Source of the DNA: Nissolia schottii | Taxonomy: Eukaryota; Streptophyta; Magnoliopsida; Fabales; Fabaceae | Length of the DNA: 64,000 nucleotides | Reading direction: 5' to 3' | NCBI GenBank assembly: GCA_003254905.1 | Contig: QANU01008237.1 | Span: 594,812-658,811, forward strand | Shown here: positions 23,801 to 36,220 of the stretch, one piece after another | How positions within the stretch are numbered: the stretch's first letter is position 1 | Layout: the number at the start of each line of letters is the position of its first letter | Made by a program: the position numbers and the translations under genes | The notes under the pieces: model-generated | Database searches by the model: none | What the model was told of the DNA's origin: nothing | Seen by the model: the letters and a program-made list of their open reading frames with translations, nothing else

Positions 23801-26797
23801 TACTTATTTTTTCCCTCAATGGTTCTTGGTGATTGACTGTGTTTCATGTTTTGTTTTGGTGTTTGGTGTTTGGTGTTTGGGAGCAGGGCCTGGTGACAGG
23901 GTTAATGTTGACGAACCAATAGCTCAAATTGAAACTGATAAGGTGATATGTGGAAACATTATGCAAATCTTTGCTAATGATTTTGATGGTTATTAGTGGA
24001 TCCAGTTTTCTTGATTCCTAAATAATTAATGCTGTATATTCTCTCTTCCGTTTTTAGGTGACAATTGATGTTTCTAGTCCAGAGTCAGGCGTGATTGTGA
24101 AGGTAATGTTTGCTAGGTTTAATATGTTCTTTTCTTTTTACCCTACCAAATAACACCAAAAATGGTAGAAATTATTATTACCGTTTTTCATTCTTTTATG
24201 CTAAACTTGGCTTTTGTGGTCTTTTTAATGGTTTGTAGCTTCTAGCCAATGAAGGGGACACCGTTGAGCCAGGTAACAAGATAGCAATTATTTCAAGGTC
24301 TGCTGACGCTACTACACATGTCGCTCCTTCCGAGACTACTTCTGAGAAATCTACTCCAAAGCCAACCCAAAAGATTAGTGAGGAGAAGAAAGCACCAAAA
24401 GTTGAAGCTGCACCTGCTGCAGAGAAGCCCAAAGCACCTGCTGCAGAGAAGCCCAAAGCACCTCCTGCCTCGCAGAGGTCTCCTACTGAGCCACAGCTTC
24501 CCCCTAAGGAAAGAGAAAGACGAGTGAGTCATTGTGATTTTGTGATTCATATATACCTGAATTATGTTTAGCAATCATGAAAGTTGTATTGATGTCTTTT
24601 TTTTTTAATCAAAGGTTCCTATGACAAGGCTTCGTAAACGTGTTGCTACACGGTTGAAGGATTCCCAAAACACATTTGCTATGCTGACAACATTCAATGA
24701 AGTTGATATGTAAGTTTTATTGATCTTCAAGTTGTAACAGAAGTTTTGAGTTTGGTCTAAGGATTAGGATCTTTGCTATTCCTAATACATTATTTGGTGC
24801 TGCTTCGTATGAACTAAAAGATTGGGTATTGGTGGGCTGTCATTGGGAACTCACTAGTCTAAATTTGGTGTACTCAACCCATGGTCTGCCTGCTACACCT
24901 ATGATACTTTGGAAAGTCATTTCATTTCTGTTAACTTTTCTTGGTATTTGTGTCAGATTACATATTACATATCCTCCCAATTTGCATGCCGTTTTTGTTG
25001 TTTAGAATAAAGAGGGAAGGAGGTGAGGTGCATTGGCACATATGGGGGCAACTGGCATTGAAACTTTCTCCTTTTTAATTTAATTTAAATTTTTAGCTTG
25101 CCGATGCTGTTTTAAGCTGCTTTGCAAGTTTCGATGCGATAGCATAATACCAGTGTTGTGGGACATGCCTTTGATTAAATTTGAAGGGAAAAAAGGAAAT
25201 TCAGTTCTTATGTTGACCTAATGTGATAGAAAAGGCCGTTTTCATTTGTTTAATTATCTATTATTGATGGTGTGTTTCTTGTTATTGCCTTTTATAGTGG
25301 TTTACCATTGTCCTTCTCTTCCTGATTGCTCTGTTCTTAATGTTAATGATAGGACCAATTTGATGAAGCTCCGTGCTGATTATAAGGATGCTTTTGTTGA
25401 AAAGCATGGAGTCAAACTGGGACTTATGTCTGGGTTTATCAAAGTATGTTATCATATTACTGGAGTATAGTAAAGTATATGGGCTTCCTATTTTATTTCC
25501 TCATCTACTTTTTATCCAAATTAAAAAAAAAATTCCTCATGTACTTAATATGGGTTCTATGTTAGGCTGCTGTCAATGCACTCCAACATCAGCCGATTGT
25601 AAATGCCGTTATTGATGGGGATGATATTATCTACAGAGACTACATAGATATCAGTGTAGCTGTTGGTACTCCAAAGGTTTTTATCAGTCACCTTACCCTT
25701 TTCCTTCATTTACTTTGTTTCATTATGTAGAGAAATCTTTGGGGTTGGATGTGTTATACTTTCGATGAAACTTAACAATTTCCTATTGACCTTTTTAATT
25801 GATGTTGTCGTGGCTGGTTAGCTGAAGTCATATTTGAATGGTTAGATTAAGGAGCTAATTATAATTAACAAGTATAAATTGTCTAATTTCCATTTTTTTG
25901 CTTGGCTATGAAAATTATCATCTTGCCTGTTGTGTTCGAACTATGATGAATATTACTCTACCTTTGCTTTCCCAGGGCCTTGTTGTGCCAGTTATACGCA
26001 ATGCTGATAGCATGAACTTTGCGGATATAGAAAAGCAGATCAATACTTTTGCAAAGAAGGCAAATGATGGAACTCTATCAATTGATGAGATGGCTGGAGG
26101 CACTCTTACAATATCCAATGGTGGTGTTTATGGGAGCCTTTTGAGTACCCCTATCATCAACCCCCCTCAGGTTCGAAAATTCTACCTAGCTAACACAAAT
26201 TATTGCCTTTCTTTCACTTCATACTACATCCATTGAAATATAACACAAATAGCTTGGTAATACTTAGTCATTGACTGCTTTCCTTCACCAACCGATCCCT
26301 ATGGGCCATGTCTAATGTCCGAAAGTGGGAACAATCAAGGGCCTTCAATGCATTGTTTGTCGCATAATGAGAACAGTCTCTATTTTTCTTGCTAGTCACT
26401 CTCCAAAATGCAATTTGCTTGCATAGTAGATTCAGTTTAATTCATGATATCAAGTCAAATACATTCTGATTATTCCTTGGCAGTAGTCAAATTTAGGTAA
26501 ACGATTTCCTTTTATGTATGCATAATAGTTGTGTGCATTTTATGCGATAAAGTGTGAAACTAATTATTTAGAAAGAAATCTAACACGATTTTTTGTTTTT
26601 GGCAGTCAGCAATCTTGGGTATGCATTCCATAGTGAGCCGTCCTATGGTTGTTGGAGGAAATGTTGTCCCAAGGCCAATGATGTACATTGCTCTGACCTA
26701 TGATCATAGAATAATTGATGGAAGAGAGGCGGTGTTCTTTTTGCGACGCATTAAAGATATCGTTGAGGATCCTCGCAGGCTTCTGCTAGACATATAA
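20818..26797 (+). CDS. DLST: Dihydrolipoamide succinyltransferase, E2 of 2-oxoglutarate dehydrogenase (mitochondrial)
   Basis: Transfers the succinyl group from lipoamide to CoA and forms the core of the 2-oxoglutarate dehydrogenase complex of the TCA cycle in the mitochondrial matrix. Exons: 20818-20868, 21009-21086, 21382-21439, 21543-21570, 22547-22608, 23223-23297, 23887-23942, 24058-24102, 24239-24523, 24615-24709, 25353-25443, 25566-25676, 25976-26170, 26606-26797; all in phase, 473 residues. Order: Arg/Ser-rich mitochondrial presequence ([15 protein letters not shown]), lipoyl domain (about 93-168) with lipoyl-lysine K136 in IETDKVTI, a Pro/Ala/Lys linker, and the catalytic domain (about 245-473) with H444 and D448 in TYDHRIIDG. 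There is no E3-binding domain, as is usual for eukaryotic E2o. The leader probably has its own intron (about 20608 to 20767). Length is normal for plants. Confidence 0.95.
24416..24463 (+). repeat. Tandem 24-bp repeat in the DLST linker
   Basis: Two exact 24-bp units (24416-24439 and 24440-24463) encode AAEKPKAP twice within the flexible linker between the lipoyl and catalytic domains. The repeat is in frame. Confidence 0.85.
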
Positions 26798-27958
26798 AGT
26801 ACATCCCAAGTTGATTGGAGTAAATTGAGTACATTAAAATTCAAATACCATAATGGACACCCTTATGTTTGTGCGGCTGGTCATAATTTTATGAATTGTA
26901 ATGAGCAAACTCTTTAGGATCATATCCCCAATTCCATCTGATGTTAATTCATCGTGATTGTTTTCTTTTCGCCCTCTATTCCTCTCATTTAATATGAGGA
27001 GGATCACACAGTTTTTGGCTCAGAAGTTACATGAAACGACTTTGAACTAGGGTTTGCCCCCAAATTAATAATGTGATTTATTTCATAATTCGACATGCTA
27101 CAGTAATTGTTTAATTCATACGCATTCTGATTGGGTGCAAGCTGGGCTGATATAGGGCCGACTTGCATGATCCTTGCTTTTTTCAGTTCTGATTTTCCCT
27201 GATCTCGCGATTTATTTATTATGGTACACAAAAACAGGAAACAGCTTATTTGGACTGACGCCAGTTATGGAGCAAGTTGGTCCGTGAATGTAGGCCGTTG
27301 ATTAATGCACGGACGGTCTAGATTGCAGATATGAAAAATATGGTTTTGACCCCCAAAAGTTGCTGAAACAGAAGTTGTGGAATTGCTTCTTTATAACTGA
27401 CGGTAAAGATTAAAAATAGAAAATTTAAAACCTGATTAGCTTCTGGTAAATTTAGATTTTATTTCCAACCGTCGTGAAATGCTACCATTCGGCGAGGCGG
27501 TTGACAGTTTAGATTGGTATGGAGTCTACGGATGGGTATTGATGGAGCAGGAGGTGGCGGCATAGCAGGAGTTACGTTTTCGGCCATATCCAGCGGCGAT
27601 GCAAGGATTGTTTCGCCACCAGCAGAAATCTTTTATAAGGGAAAGTAGATCTAGAAAATTAATGCTTCATAATTGTGCAGCAGAGACTAAAGTGATGAAA
27701 GAAAGTAACAAAAGAATTGCTAAGTAGTCCCCAACATTTTAAAATTTGCCCTGGACTAACTTGGTCCCAAACGTAGCGAAGACAAGAGAAGAACGCTCCC
27801 AACTCTATTGGGTTGTGTTGGGATATCTTGGGACGGAAGCCTTTAGGTCTACGCGCCACAACTCTTAATTCAAACCTTCATTCATATACCTTCCTCCCTT
27901 CTACGCTGCTTCACTTCGTTTCTTCTCTCCTCTCCACACAGACACACACAACAAAAAA
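26798..27958. other. Intergenic between DLST and the plant-mobile-domain gene
   Basis: Begins with the DLST 3' UTR and ends with the CT-rich, CACACA-containing leader of the next gene. A minus-strand stretch at about 27470-27630 has coding-like composition (MPPPPAPSIPIRRLHTNL) but no splice partners, so it is not called. Confidence 0.4.
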
Positions 27959-29530
27959 ATGGCAACAGAAGAAGCAAAAAGCTTCTGCATTTACGAGTCT
28001 CTAACCACAAAAATGGTCGAGGAAGGTGGAAATTGCAGAGCAAGAGTGGCCAGGTTCCTGAAACCCTGTTCCAAGGGCATCACGAGCCAAGCTTCAGTTT
28101 TTCCAACAATTTCTGAAACTGTTCATCACAACAAGGTCCTTCACTTTAAAGGGTGGAAGAATCCTCAGAGGAAATGGGGCCATTGGGTTGAGGCTATGGC
28201 CGGAAAGCACGCTTCAACGTGGAACCAATCGGGTATCTGCGATGCCCTTTTAAGCTCCATGTACGAAATCCGATGTAACGACCAAAGTTTGATTCTTTCG
28301 TTGGTGGAACATTGGAATCCTGAGACAAACACGTTTGTTTTTCCGTGGGGCGAAGCCACCATCACTCTTGAAGATGTGTCGGTTTTAGGCGGGTTTTCGG
28401 TTCTAGGGGAGCCGGCGAGCCTTCCCCTCGCGGCTGAATCGGCAGCAAAGGAGGCAGGGCTTTCGAACATTTGGAGGGAAATGGGCGGAGGCAAATCGAG
28501 GAGAGACCATAGGTCATGGATTAAGGTCTTCATGGAGGGTGAAGAAAACGAAGAATGGCACGATCTTGAGCATGTGGGGTTTCTCTCCTTGTGGCTTTCG
28601 AGGTTTGTGTTTCCCTCTCTCCCTGATTCCATCATTGGGAAAAATGTGTTCCCAATTGCGATTCACTTGTCTCAAGGGACAAGAGTGGCTCTGGCCCCTG
28701 CTGTTCTTGCTAGCCTCTATGAGAATTTGAGGTTGCTTAAGCAGCAAGTAACCTCTCCCAGGTGCGAATCGGTGGCGGTTCTTGGCCTATTCCAACTTGT
28801 GCAGTTATGGGCATTCGAGAGGTTCCCAATCCTTGGAAACCCCCATCCTGCAGAACTTAAGCCTGGTGAGCCTAGAGCCGCGAGGTGGCACAAATTGGTC
28901 TTGAATGCTAGTGCGTCGGTCATTGATTCGGTTCTGAAATCAGCGGGGAATTTTCGATGGCGCCCTTATGCTAGTGATTTGAGAAATTGGTGCTTTGTGT
29001 CCCCTTACAAGGACAATGCGCAAATAGTTGCTGATGTTTTGGATGCAGCTGAGGAGTTAGAATCCTTTGGACATTGTTTGTGTGCAAGTGAGCTTGTAGG
29101 TTTAGGAGGCTATGTTGAGAAATATATGCCACACCGCGTGGCGATGCAATTTGGAATTGACCAACATGTTCCCGGAGAATTTGCTGCTATGGATCCAAGT
29201 TATAAAGGAAATTTTAGCTTCTATGTTCCTGCAAGATCTTACAAGCCTTGTGTATCATTGGAGTACCTCAATTGGTGGCGAGCATCAAAGATGGTTCAAG
29301 GAAAAGAGGGTGAGATGAAGGGAACGATGGCTTTGAAGCATGGCCAATCTCACTTTTCTGGACTCAACAACGAGATTGGTGATTGTGAAGTGTTGTTGCT
29401 CAGTGATGAAGAAGGAGGGAAACAAGAACATGCTGCAGGGAGTTTTTACAACCCTTTGGATGTTGAAGATTATCCATGCACTAATGTGGGGACTTCATCT
29501 CGCCCTATAGATATTGATAAATACATTTAG
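27959..29530 (+). CDS. Plant mobile domain (PMD, MAIN-like) protein, single exon
   Basis: A 523-codon uninterrupted ORF starting MATEEAKSFCIYESL and ending PIDIDKYI. It resembles the aminotransferase-like plant mobile domain family, which includes MAIN/MAIL proteins and domesticated transposon-derived genes. Typical PMD features are the N-terminal segment with WVEAMAGKHASTWNQSGICD (about 76-95), the central motif TFVFPWGEATITLEDVSVLG (about 125-144), and a later WLSRFVFPS with PAVLASLYENLRLL. The C-terminal 60 residues are acidic and low in conservation. MAIN and MAIL1 act in genome stability and transposon silencing in the nucleus; the role of this paralogue is unknown. The gene is intact with its own leader, so it is not an obvious transposon passenger; no terminal repeats were found around it. 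Confidence 0.88.
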   Translation: MATEEAKSFCIYESLTTKMVEEGGNCRARVARFLKPCSKGITSQASVFPTISETVHHNKVLHFKGWKNPQRKWGHWVEAMAGKHASTWNQSGICDALLSSMYEIRCNDQSLILSLVEHWNPETNTFVFPWGEATITLEDVSVLGGFSVLGEPASLPLAAESAAKEAGLSNIWREMGGGKSRRDHRSWIKVFMEGEENEEWHDLEHVGFLSLWLSRFVFPSLPDSIIGKNVFPIAIHLSQGTRVALAPAVLASLYENLRLLKQQVTSPRCESVAVLGLFQLVQLWAFERFPILGNPHPAELKPGEPRAARWHKLVLNASASVIDSVLKSAGNFRWRPYASDLRNWCFVSPYKDNAQIVADVLDAAEELESFGHCLCASELVGLGGYVEKYMPHRVAMQFGIDQHVPGEFAAMDPSYKGNFSFYVPARSYKPCVSLEYLNWWRASKMVQGKEGEMKGTMALKHGQSHFSGLNNEIGDCEVLLLSDEEGGKQEHAAGSFYNPLDVEDYPCTNVGTSSRPIDIDKYI

Positions 29531-30484
29531 GGGTTTTTTCCCCTCTGGTTTTTTGGTTTTAATGTGATATGGATGAATGGAAACTATTGGCAGGGATTGG
29601 AATATGGGGCAATACTTTTTTTTGACTATTTTGTATATCCTAAAACAAGTTCAAACTCTATTCTTGTATGTTCACAGAAGAAGAAATTCTCTTCCTTTAT
29701 CAGCATTTTTACCACTAAATCTTCTCTCACTCTTTTCCTTTGTCCCTCTTTCACACTGAAGAGTCAAGATGTTCATGGATGAAGGAATCTCTTAAATGGG
29801 GTTCTGCAGACTAGACTTCTTGTACTGCTACTTTTAGATGTTATGCTGATACAAAGTTACTGATGCAATACTGAAAGTTAACTCATTGGAATTTGGAAGT
29901 AATTGTAATAAGAACATGATGCAGGAGTTACCAAGGCATTTAAGATGTAACGTATACTCTTAACATGAAACTTATATAATACAGCTGTAACTTTTATGTT
30001 AGCACATACCATTTTAAGAGGTAATATGGTATTTGATACATAAGTTAATATGGTTTACATGAAAAGGTTTTGCCCTATGATTATAGACATGTAGTGCAAC
30101 TCAAGAGTCTTAGTGGACAATCACTTGCTTTCTCACGTATCACAATTATGGAGTGGTTTCGCATATCGAAGACTATAGCTGATATAAATAAACATAACCA
30201 TATATCATACCATGCAAGAGAGAGATATGTTACAACTCCTTATTAATAAGCAAATGGTTCAAGAGACAGAAGAACATATGGGTCAAACTCCTTATGTTAA
30301 CATGAAAAGAGAGTCTAAATTCGCATGACGTATCATCATTTTAGTGAACATTGTGTACAGCATTTCACGATCCAAAAGTCTGAGATTTCTGAAAGCCGCA
30401 ATTGTCAGAATACACTAGTGATGATCTTCGCCAACCAAACTTGGTAGGAACTACATCTCGAAAAATGTCCCGGTAAAAGCCGGA
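29531..30484. other. Spacer between convergent genes
   Basis: Contains the 3' UTRs of the plant-mobile-domain gene (plus) and HISN4 (minus). AT-rich, with nothing else supported. Confidence 0.45.
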
Positions 30485-33400
30485 TCAGATTCGGACTTCA
30501 ATACCTCCCTTCAACAAATGCTCCTTTACAGATTGAATAGGGACCTGTAATCAATGGCAAACTCAAAATTCTTATGACTGAATAACATCTAGTAATAACA
30601 ACATGGACAGAGAAAATTGTACTAAGTACTAACAATAACCCCAATTGGCATTGTCAAATTAACAAAATGGAAGTCATACCTCCTTTCTGTGAAAAATGCC
30701 AGCAGCAAGTGCAGCAGATGCATTCGTTTTTGTAAACACCTCAGAAAAGTGTTCAGCAGAACCAGCGCCACTACTTGCGATCACCGGGATACTTACGGCA
30801 TCTGAGATCAACTTAATTAAATCTATATCAAACCCTTTCCCTTGACCTGAAACATTCACAAAAGAGAAAAATAAATTGAAATACAAGCAGGATTTGCATA
30901 CAATTTTGCATAAAATATTTTATCAAATTATCGCAAAAACTAAGATATCTTCCCAAAATGAGGAAAATACTATTTGTTCATTATATAACAAGCGATAAGA
31001 CAAAGCAAACTTAAGAATAACAAGCGATAAGACAAAGCAAACTTAAGAATCCAAAAAGGTGAGTTGGATTGACCATCGCAGTCGATGCAGTTAAGCAGTA
31101 TTTCTCCAGCACCAAGCTCTTCAACTGCTTTTGCTAGTTCATAAGCACCAATTGGTCGACCTTCTCGCCCCCCACTTACCTTCGAACAAACAAAAGAAGC
31201 ATTAAGAATGGAGACAAAACATACTTCAGGAACCAATAATCAAAGGACTCCATCTTCATTCTTTCCCATTAATGAAGTTTTATGAGCTCCATGAATTACA
31301 ATCCCACGACAATGCAATGGGCGAATGTTAGAATGCATGAAAAGAATAAATCTAGATAGCTAGTAGTGAAGAGAGATAGGGCTTACTGTACACTGATACC
31401 AGGCATATTCTTCACTATTTGGACCTGACATAAAAATAAAAGGAATCCAAATATTTAATATGAATTGAAAATATCCTTTTCTCTGCACTATACCCCCAAA
31501 ATCTTTCGAAAACCTTAATCAACATACTTGAGGATTGTTACAGAATAAGCAAGCCTAAGTCTTGCGGAACAGACTAGAAGAGATCCTGCGACTCTGTACT
31601 TAGGTGGAAGAATGAATTAACCAGTTTTACAATGGATGTTTCACATATATAATTATGGATGTACATCGAAAATTGGAAAACAGAAAATAGGAGGGGAAAG
31701 GAAAGATCTTCACCTGGACTTGACACCCTTATGGTCTTGAATTGCACATCAGTGGGATTCTTGACGTACACCCTCCGAGGATCAATACTAACAACCACTG
31801 CCTGCAAAACGAAAAAAAAACAATCAATTATTATACACGATTAACTCCACACCTGCATCACAAACACACACTGAGGAACCATCGACTGAAAACTAATATC
31901 ATATTTAAACATATCACTTTGGCAAACAGGTTCTTAATCTTTAATATCTAAACGAAGTAGAAGAGTTCCTTCTCTTGCATGGATTGGAGAATGTACAGAC
32001 ATGCATATATATCAAATTACCTGATTCCCATAAACTCTGGATATCTGCTCTAAGCTGGTCTTACCAGTTTTTACCTAAATGTGACAGGCATAAAAGCATC
32101 ATAAGAGGCCAATACAAACAGTCAATGTGTGTTGGTGAGCATGAATTAATAGAAACAAATAATAGGTTGAGTTTCACACCCCAGTTCTAAGATATTCTTC
32201 TGCAGCATAGACTGCATCGCTTCCAATGGATATCTTATCAGCTCCAGACCTAAAATATTCTGACGCAACTTCCAAACTAGAGTAGTGCCTGAGAAGATAA
32301 TTACTAGGATGAAAAACTTATTGAAGTTTTAACTAATACATAATGATAAAACCACAAACCTTTACAATTTCAATGAAAATCTATTGCGTAGAAGTCAAAA
32401 GTATAATTACCAAAGTGACTACTACTAAACATACCTGCCATTGGAATCGGTAAAATCTCTAATCCCGCCCCCGACTGTTAAGGGTACAAAAACATTTTCT
32501 GATGTGTATTGCAATACCTATAAAGCATAGCAAGCATGTAAAAAACATAGCGGACGTTGGATAGACCATAATTTATCACAAACTAATTGCAAATTTCATT
32601 GTTTTTGCATTTCACAAACCTGCAACATTGGCAAATCTCCAAGAGGGAAGTCGCGGAAACCAGTAATATTTAGAAAGCTAACCTGCAGTTAAAGAATAAG
32701 GTTTAATTAGAAGGAAAATTCTTCATAATGTGCGTATTGAACAGAAATGTCAAAGGCATACCTCATCAGCTCCATCTATATAGTACTGTCTAGCAAGATC
32801 AACTGGCTTGCCAAGATTCCTTACCTAAAAATAAAAAATCATCATTAGATAATGAAAATAAACTTATTCCCAAATGATAAAAAATCAACAGGCTAACACA
32901 AGAATTTTAGAGCATTTGAATCGATTTTGTAGAAGACTGCCCTAAGTTTAGAGCATTATCAAAAATACCTCTTTCTCATTTGTATTTTCTCTTACATCAT
33001 ACTGGTCTCCTTTGGTTACAACAAGGTCCCCTTTATCGTTTGCCCTCACATCAAGACAAGCAATCACCTTTAAAAAACAATGTTTTGTTAGCAAACCAAA
33101 ATAACCAGTTATACTTAAGAAAACATATTTTTAATTTGACTTGAAAAGGAATTTTCCGTGAACATTACCCTCTGTGCAAGTTTTGAGGCTTTCCCTTCAC
33201 CAGGCTTCTGTCTTCACATGAATATTATAAGTGATTAGCATACCATAGATCACAAAAATAGCATTAACAGAAATACATAAGATCTGCATGTTTAGAAATG
33301 TATGAAGGCCACCTTTGTTATGTCTGACTTTGGATACAAGAATCTTCTCAAAACAGAAAGGCCAGCATCTGAAAAGTTCAATTTAGGAATCAGTATAAGC

Positions 33401-36220
33401 CAGCTCACAAAAAAATGTCTAGACTTTTCCCCCTAAATTAAAAAATACAACAAAAAATACTACATTGAATCAAAAACAAATATATCATCAAGAGACTACT
33501 ATATTATCCCGTAAAGAAGATTATAAACTTAGCAGCAATTCATACTTCATAAGGACATTGAGCAAAAAGCATCAGATATAATTTTAATTTTGAATTAATT
33601 AGAGTTTTCCATATTTTACGCCTTTTTTCCCAGTCAACTGAAGCCCCAATAGATCCTTCAATTATGTACAAAACACCATATGTGCACACAACTCAAAATT
33701 ATGTTGATTTGGAAAATTTATTTCCTGGGATGACCATTTTCCAATTAGTTTCTACAAAAATTGGGGGGTCAAATGGTTAACATCTTTGTACACATAATAA
33801 CTTCACAAAAACAAACTGAAGACTAAGATTAGAAAGGTAAATAAAACATGCCTCCACTCTTTTCTGGATGGAACTGAACTGCATGCACATTTCCTCTATT
33901 AATAGACGCTATAAACTTGTCACCATAGTTGCAGGTGGAAGATACCCACTCTTTGTTGTGATCTGACTGAAAAATGAAATAAAATAATTCAGTCTACTTA
34001 AACACACACAAACCATGAAAAAGAGATTGTTAATGGAAAGTGTGTCATACAGGCATGGCACGATAGGAGTGCACAAAATATACATGGCGTTTTCCAACAT
34101 CATCCAAAATTCCAGAGTCCTTTGTGATTTGTAAAGCATTCCAGCCAATGTGTGGGACTCTAATACCATTTGATGAATCAAATCGCCCAACAATTCCAGG
34201 GATTAAGCCAAGACCCTTCACTGAGTCACAAGATAAGTTGTCAATTCCATATTTCACTAAGATTGATGAATAGAAAGGCAATTTGCATTATTAGCGCCCA
34301 GGAAGTTAGCTTTCTGTCTAATCCGTTAACATTGTCCCCTGCAATGTACTACTTTTATGACCGAGAAGCATAAGTAAAAAATTAACAAATATATACTCGG
34401 ATTCCAAATTTCCAGTAAACCATTCAGCTTTCTTTCTCAAGCATTCTTTATTACCTGGTCACCCTCACCTTGAATACTACTTAAAAATCACAACAAAACA
34501 AAAATAGCTTAGGAAAATGTATCTTGTCACCATAGTTCATAACAATACAATTTGATTAGTTCACAGACTTGGCTTATAAATATTTCAATAATATTAGAAA
34601 AATACTATCCAGTGAAAACATACTGATATTTCCTAAGGATATGAGGTATAAAAAAAAATTCAAAATGAAATAAGGAAGACAAAAGATTCTCCTTTTGTTT
34701 GGAGTTATCTAACTGAAAATCTATCAAATCTCAGCTGAAGAGTGAACAGGAGCAATGCTTCCATAAATTATATCACAAGAACATGTATAATTATTAACAT
34801 TTTCATTAAATTCTAACACCTACATTGATCAAAATCCTGCAACAACGTTGCTAAAATATGAAGGTATTTGGAGAGGAATCGACGAATAATCAATAATTGA
34901 ACAAAATAAAGGAGAATTTTATAACTGACCTGGTCCATTCTCGTCACTAGATTCAAAAAGTAGTTGAAGTCCAAGGCAAATGCCTAAAAATGGACGATCC
35001 TTTTCAATATATGCACACAGTGCTTCAGCCATTCTGCAAAAATATGTAATTGCTTAAACCTTGATGCTAAAACGAAAAGGATTTGACTCAAATTCGAAAG
35101 CCAAACTTTAGGGCGCAAGCTCTCAAAAATCAAACTAAAAAGCGTCACCAGAGAAGTTTAAAGTACATAATATGGTAATTGATAACTGGCTTAAAATCTA
35201 AGCAAACAGAGTGTGTTTACACATTTACAAGGAAGCTGAAATGTACAAACTGAATTCTTTAATAAATATATATGTAGTCCTAAAACAACCACCAAGCACG
35301 CTTCCAACTTGTATATCCTCGAAATATTGAAACCTCAGCATGCTCAGGAATCGGTACATCATTTCATTTGTGAACTCCACTACATAACATGAGTTTTGGT
35401 TAGCTCATAAAGCTAGTTAACGTAGAAAATCTTAATCCAACAAAAGAGAATGAAGAACCAAATTTCTCCTGCATAATTCAGAAAACAATCCCGTTCCCGT
35501 CCCATGTTTTCCTTCAGTAACCTCTTTTTAACGGGCAAACAAACAATCTGACTTGAAGCATAATAGTACAATTACCATACTACTTGATCAGACAAAAATA
35601 CAAAATTCAAAATAAACAAATAAATACCCTGTCTTGTTTAACACATCCATGGCAGGGGCAAATGCTCCAACACCTGGAAATATTAGCCTGCTTGCGTTTA
35701 AAATGTCTTGGGGAGTTTGCACCTAACAAATAATAAACAAACTTGTTTTTCCCAGATTCTAGAACAGAAATTCACCAAAAGTAAAAGCAGCAAGCAGCTG
35801 AAAGGCTCAAACAAAAGCAACCCATTAAAGGACGGAAGAAAAAGTTTACATCTTTGATGTCAAACCCAAGGTGCTTGATAGCATTCCTAACACTTCGGAC
35901 GTTGCCAGCACCGTAATCAAGCAGAGTCACCACTACTCCACCGAACAAAAAATTCAGAACGGTAAACAAAAAAAAATTAAAAAAAAAAGGAACACAATTT
36001 CAATATGAAATTGAAAAGGGTATCTCCAGAAAGAGAGAATCAGACCAGAATCGCCGGAAGAAGATGCACGAACAGAGAAGCTCCTTGAGTACTTGACATT
36101 GCTGAAACGGGGGTTTTGGGTGAATGAGGGTTTTTTCTGAAGGAAAAGGAACGACGAAGATGATGAGGGAAGAGCAATGGAGAGCGAAGCTGAAGCGAAG
36201 TGAAATGGCGGCGACTCCAT
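30485..36220 (-). CDS. HISN4: Imidazole glycerol phosphate synthase hisHF, plastid (HISN4)
   Basis: Fused glutamine amidotransferase and cyclase of histidine synthesis; it makes imidazole glycerol phosphate and AICAR in the chloroplast. Exons in order: 36046-36220, 35850-35935, 35628-35722, 34930-35033, 34051-34220, 33852-33966, 33313-33368, 33169-33207, 32969-33067, 32762-32824, 32620-32682, 32435-32517, 32180-32288, 32021-32074, 31714-31801, 31387-31424, 31074-31179, 30680-30846, 30485-30544. All in phase: 589 residues, normal length. A Ser-rich transit peptide (about 1-55) is followed by the amidotransferase domain with nucleophile C138 (FLGICLGLQ) and H243/E245 (VQFHPEKSG). The cyclase domain has D286 (ACLDVR) and D512 (NCIDCDGQ). 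The intron after 33852 uses a GC donor. An in-frame ATG 45 bp upstream (36265) exists, but MESPPF fits the family start better. Confidence 0.96.

Noticed and set aside
27470..27630. Coding-like minus-strand stretch with MPPPPAPSIPIRRL
   Set aside because: Short, no donor or acceptor partners and in the promoter region of the plant-mobile-domain gene.
28165..28635. 156-codon minus-strand ORF
   Set aside because: Antisense shadow of the plant-mobile-domain gene.
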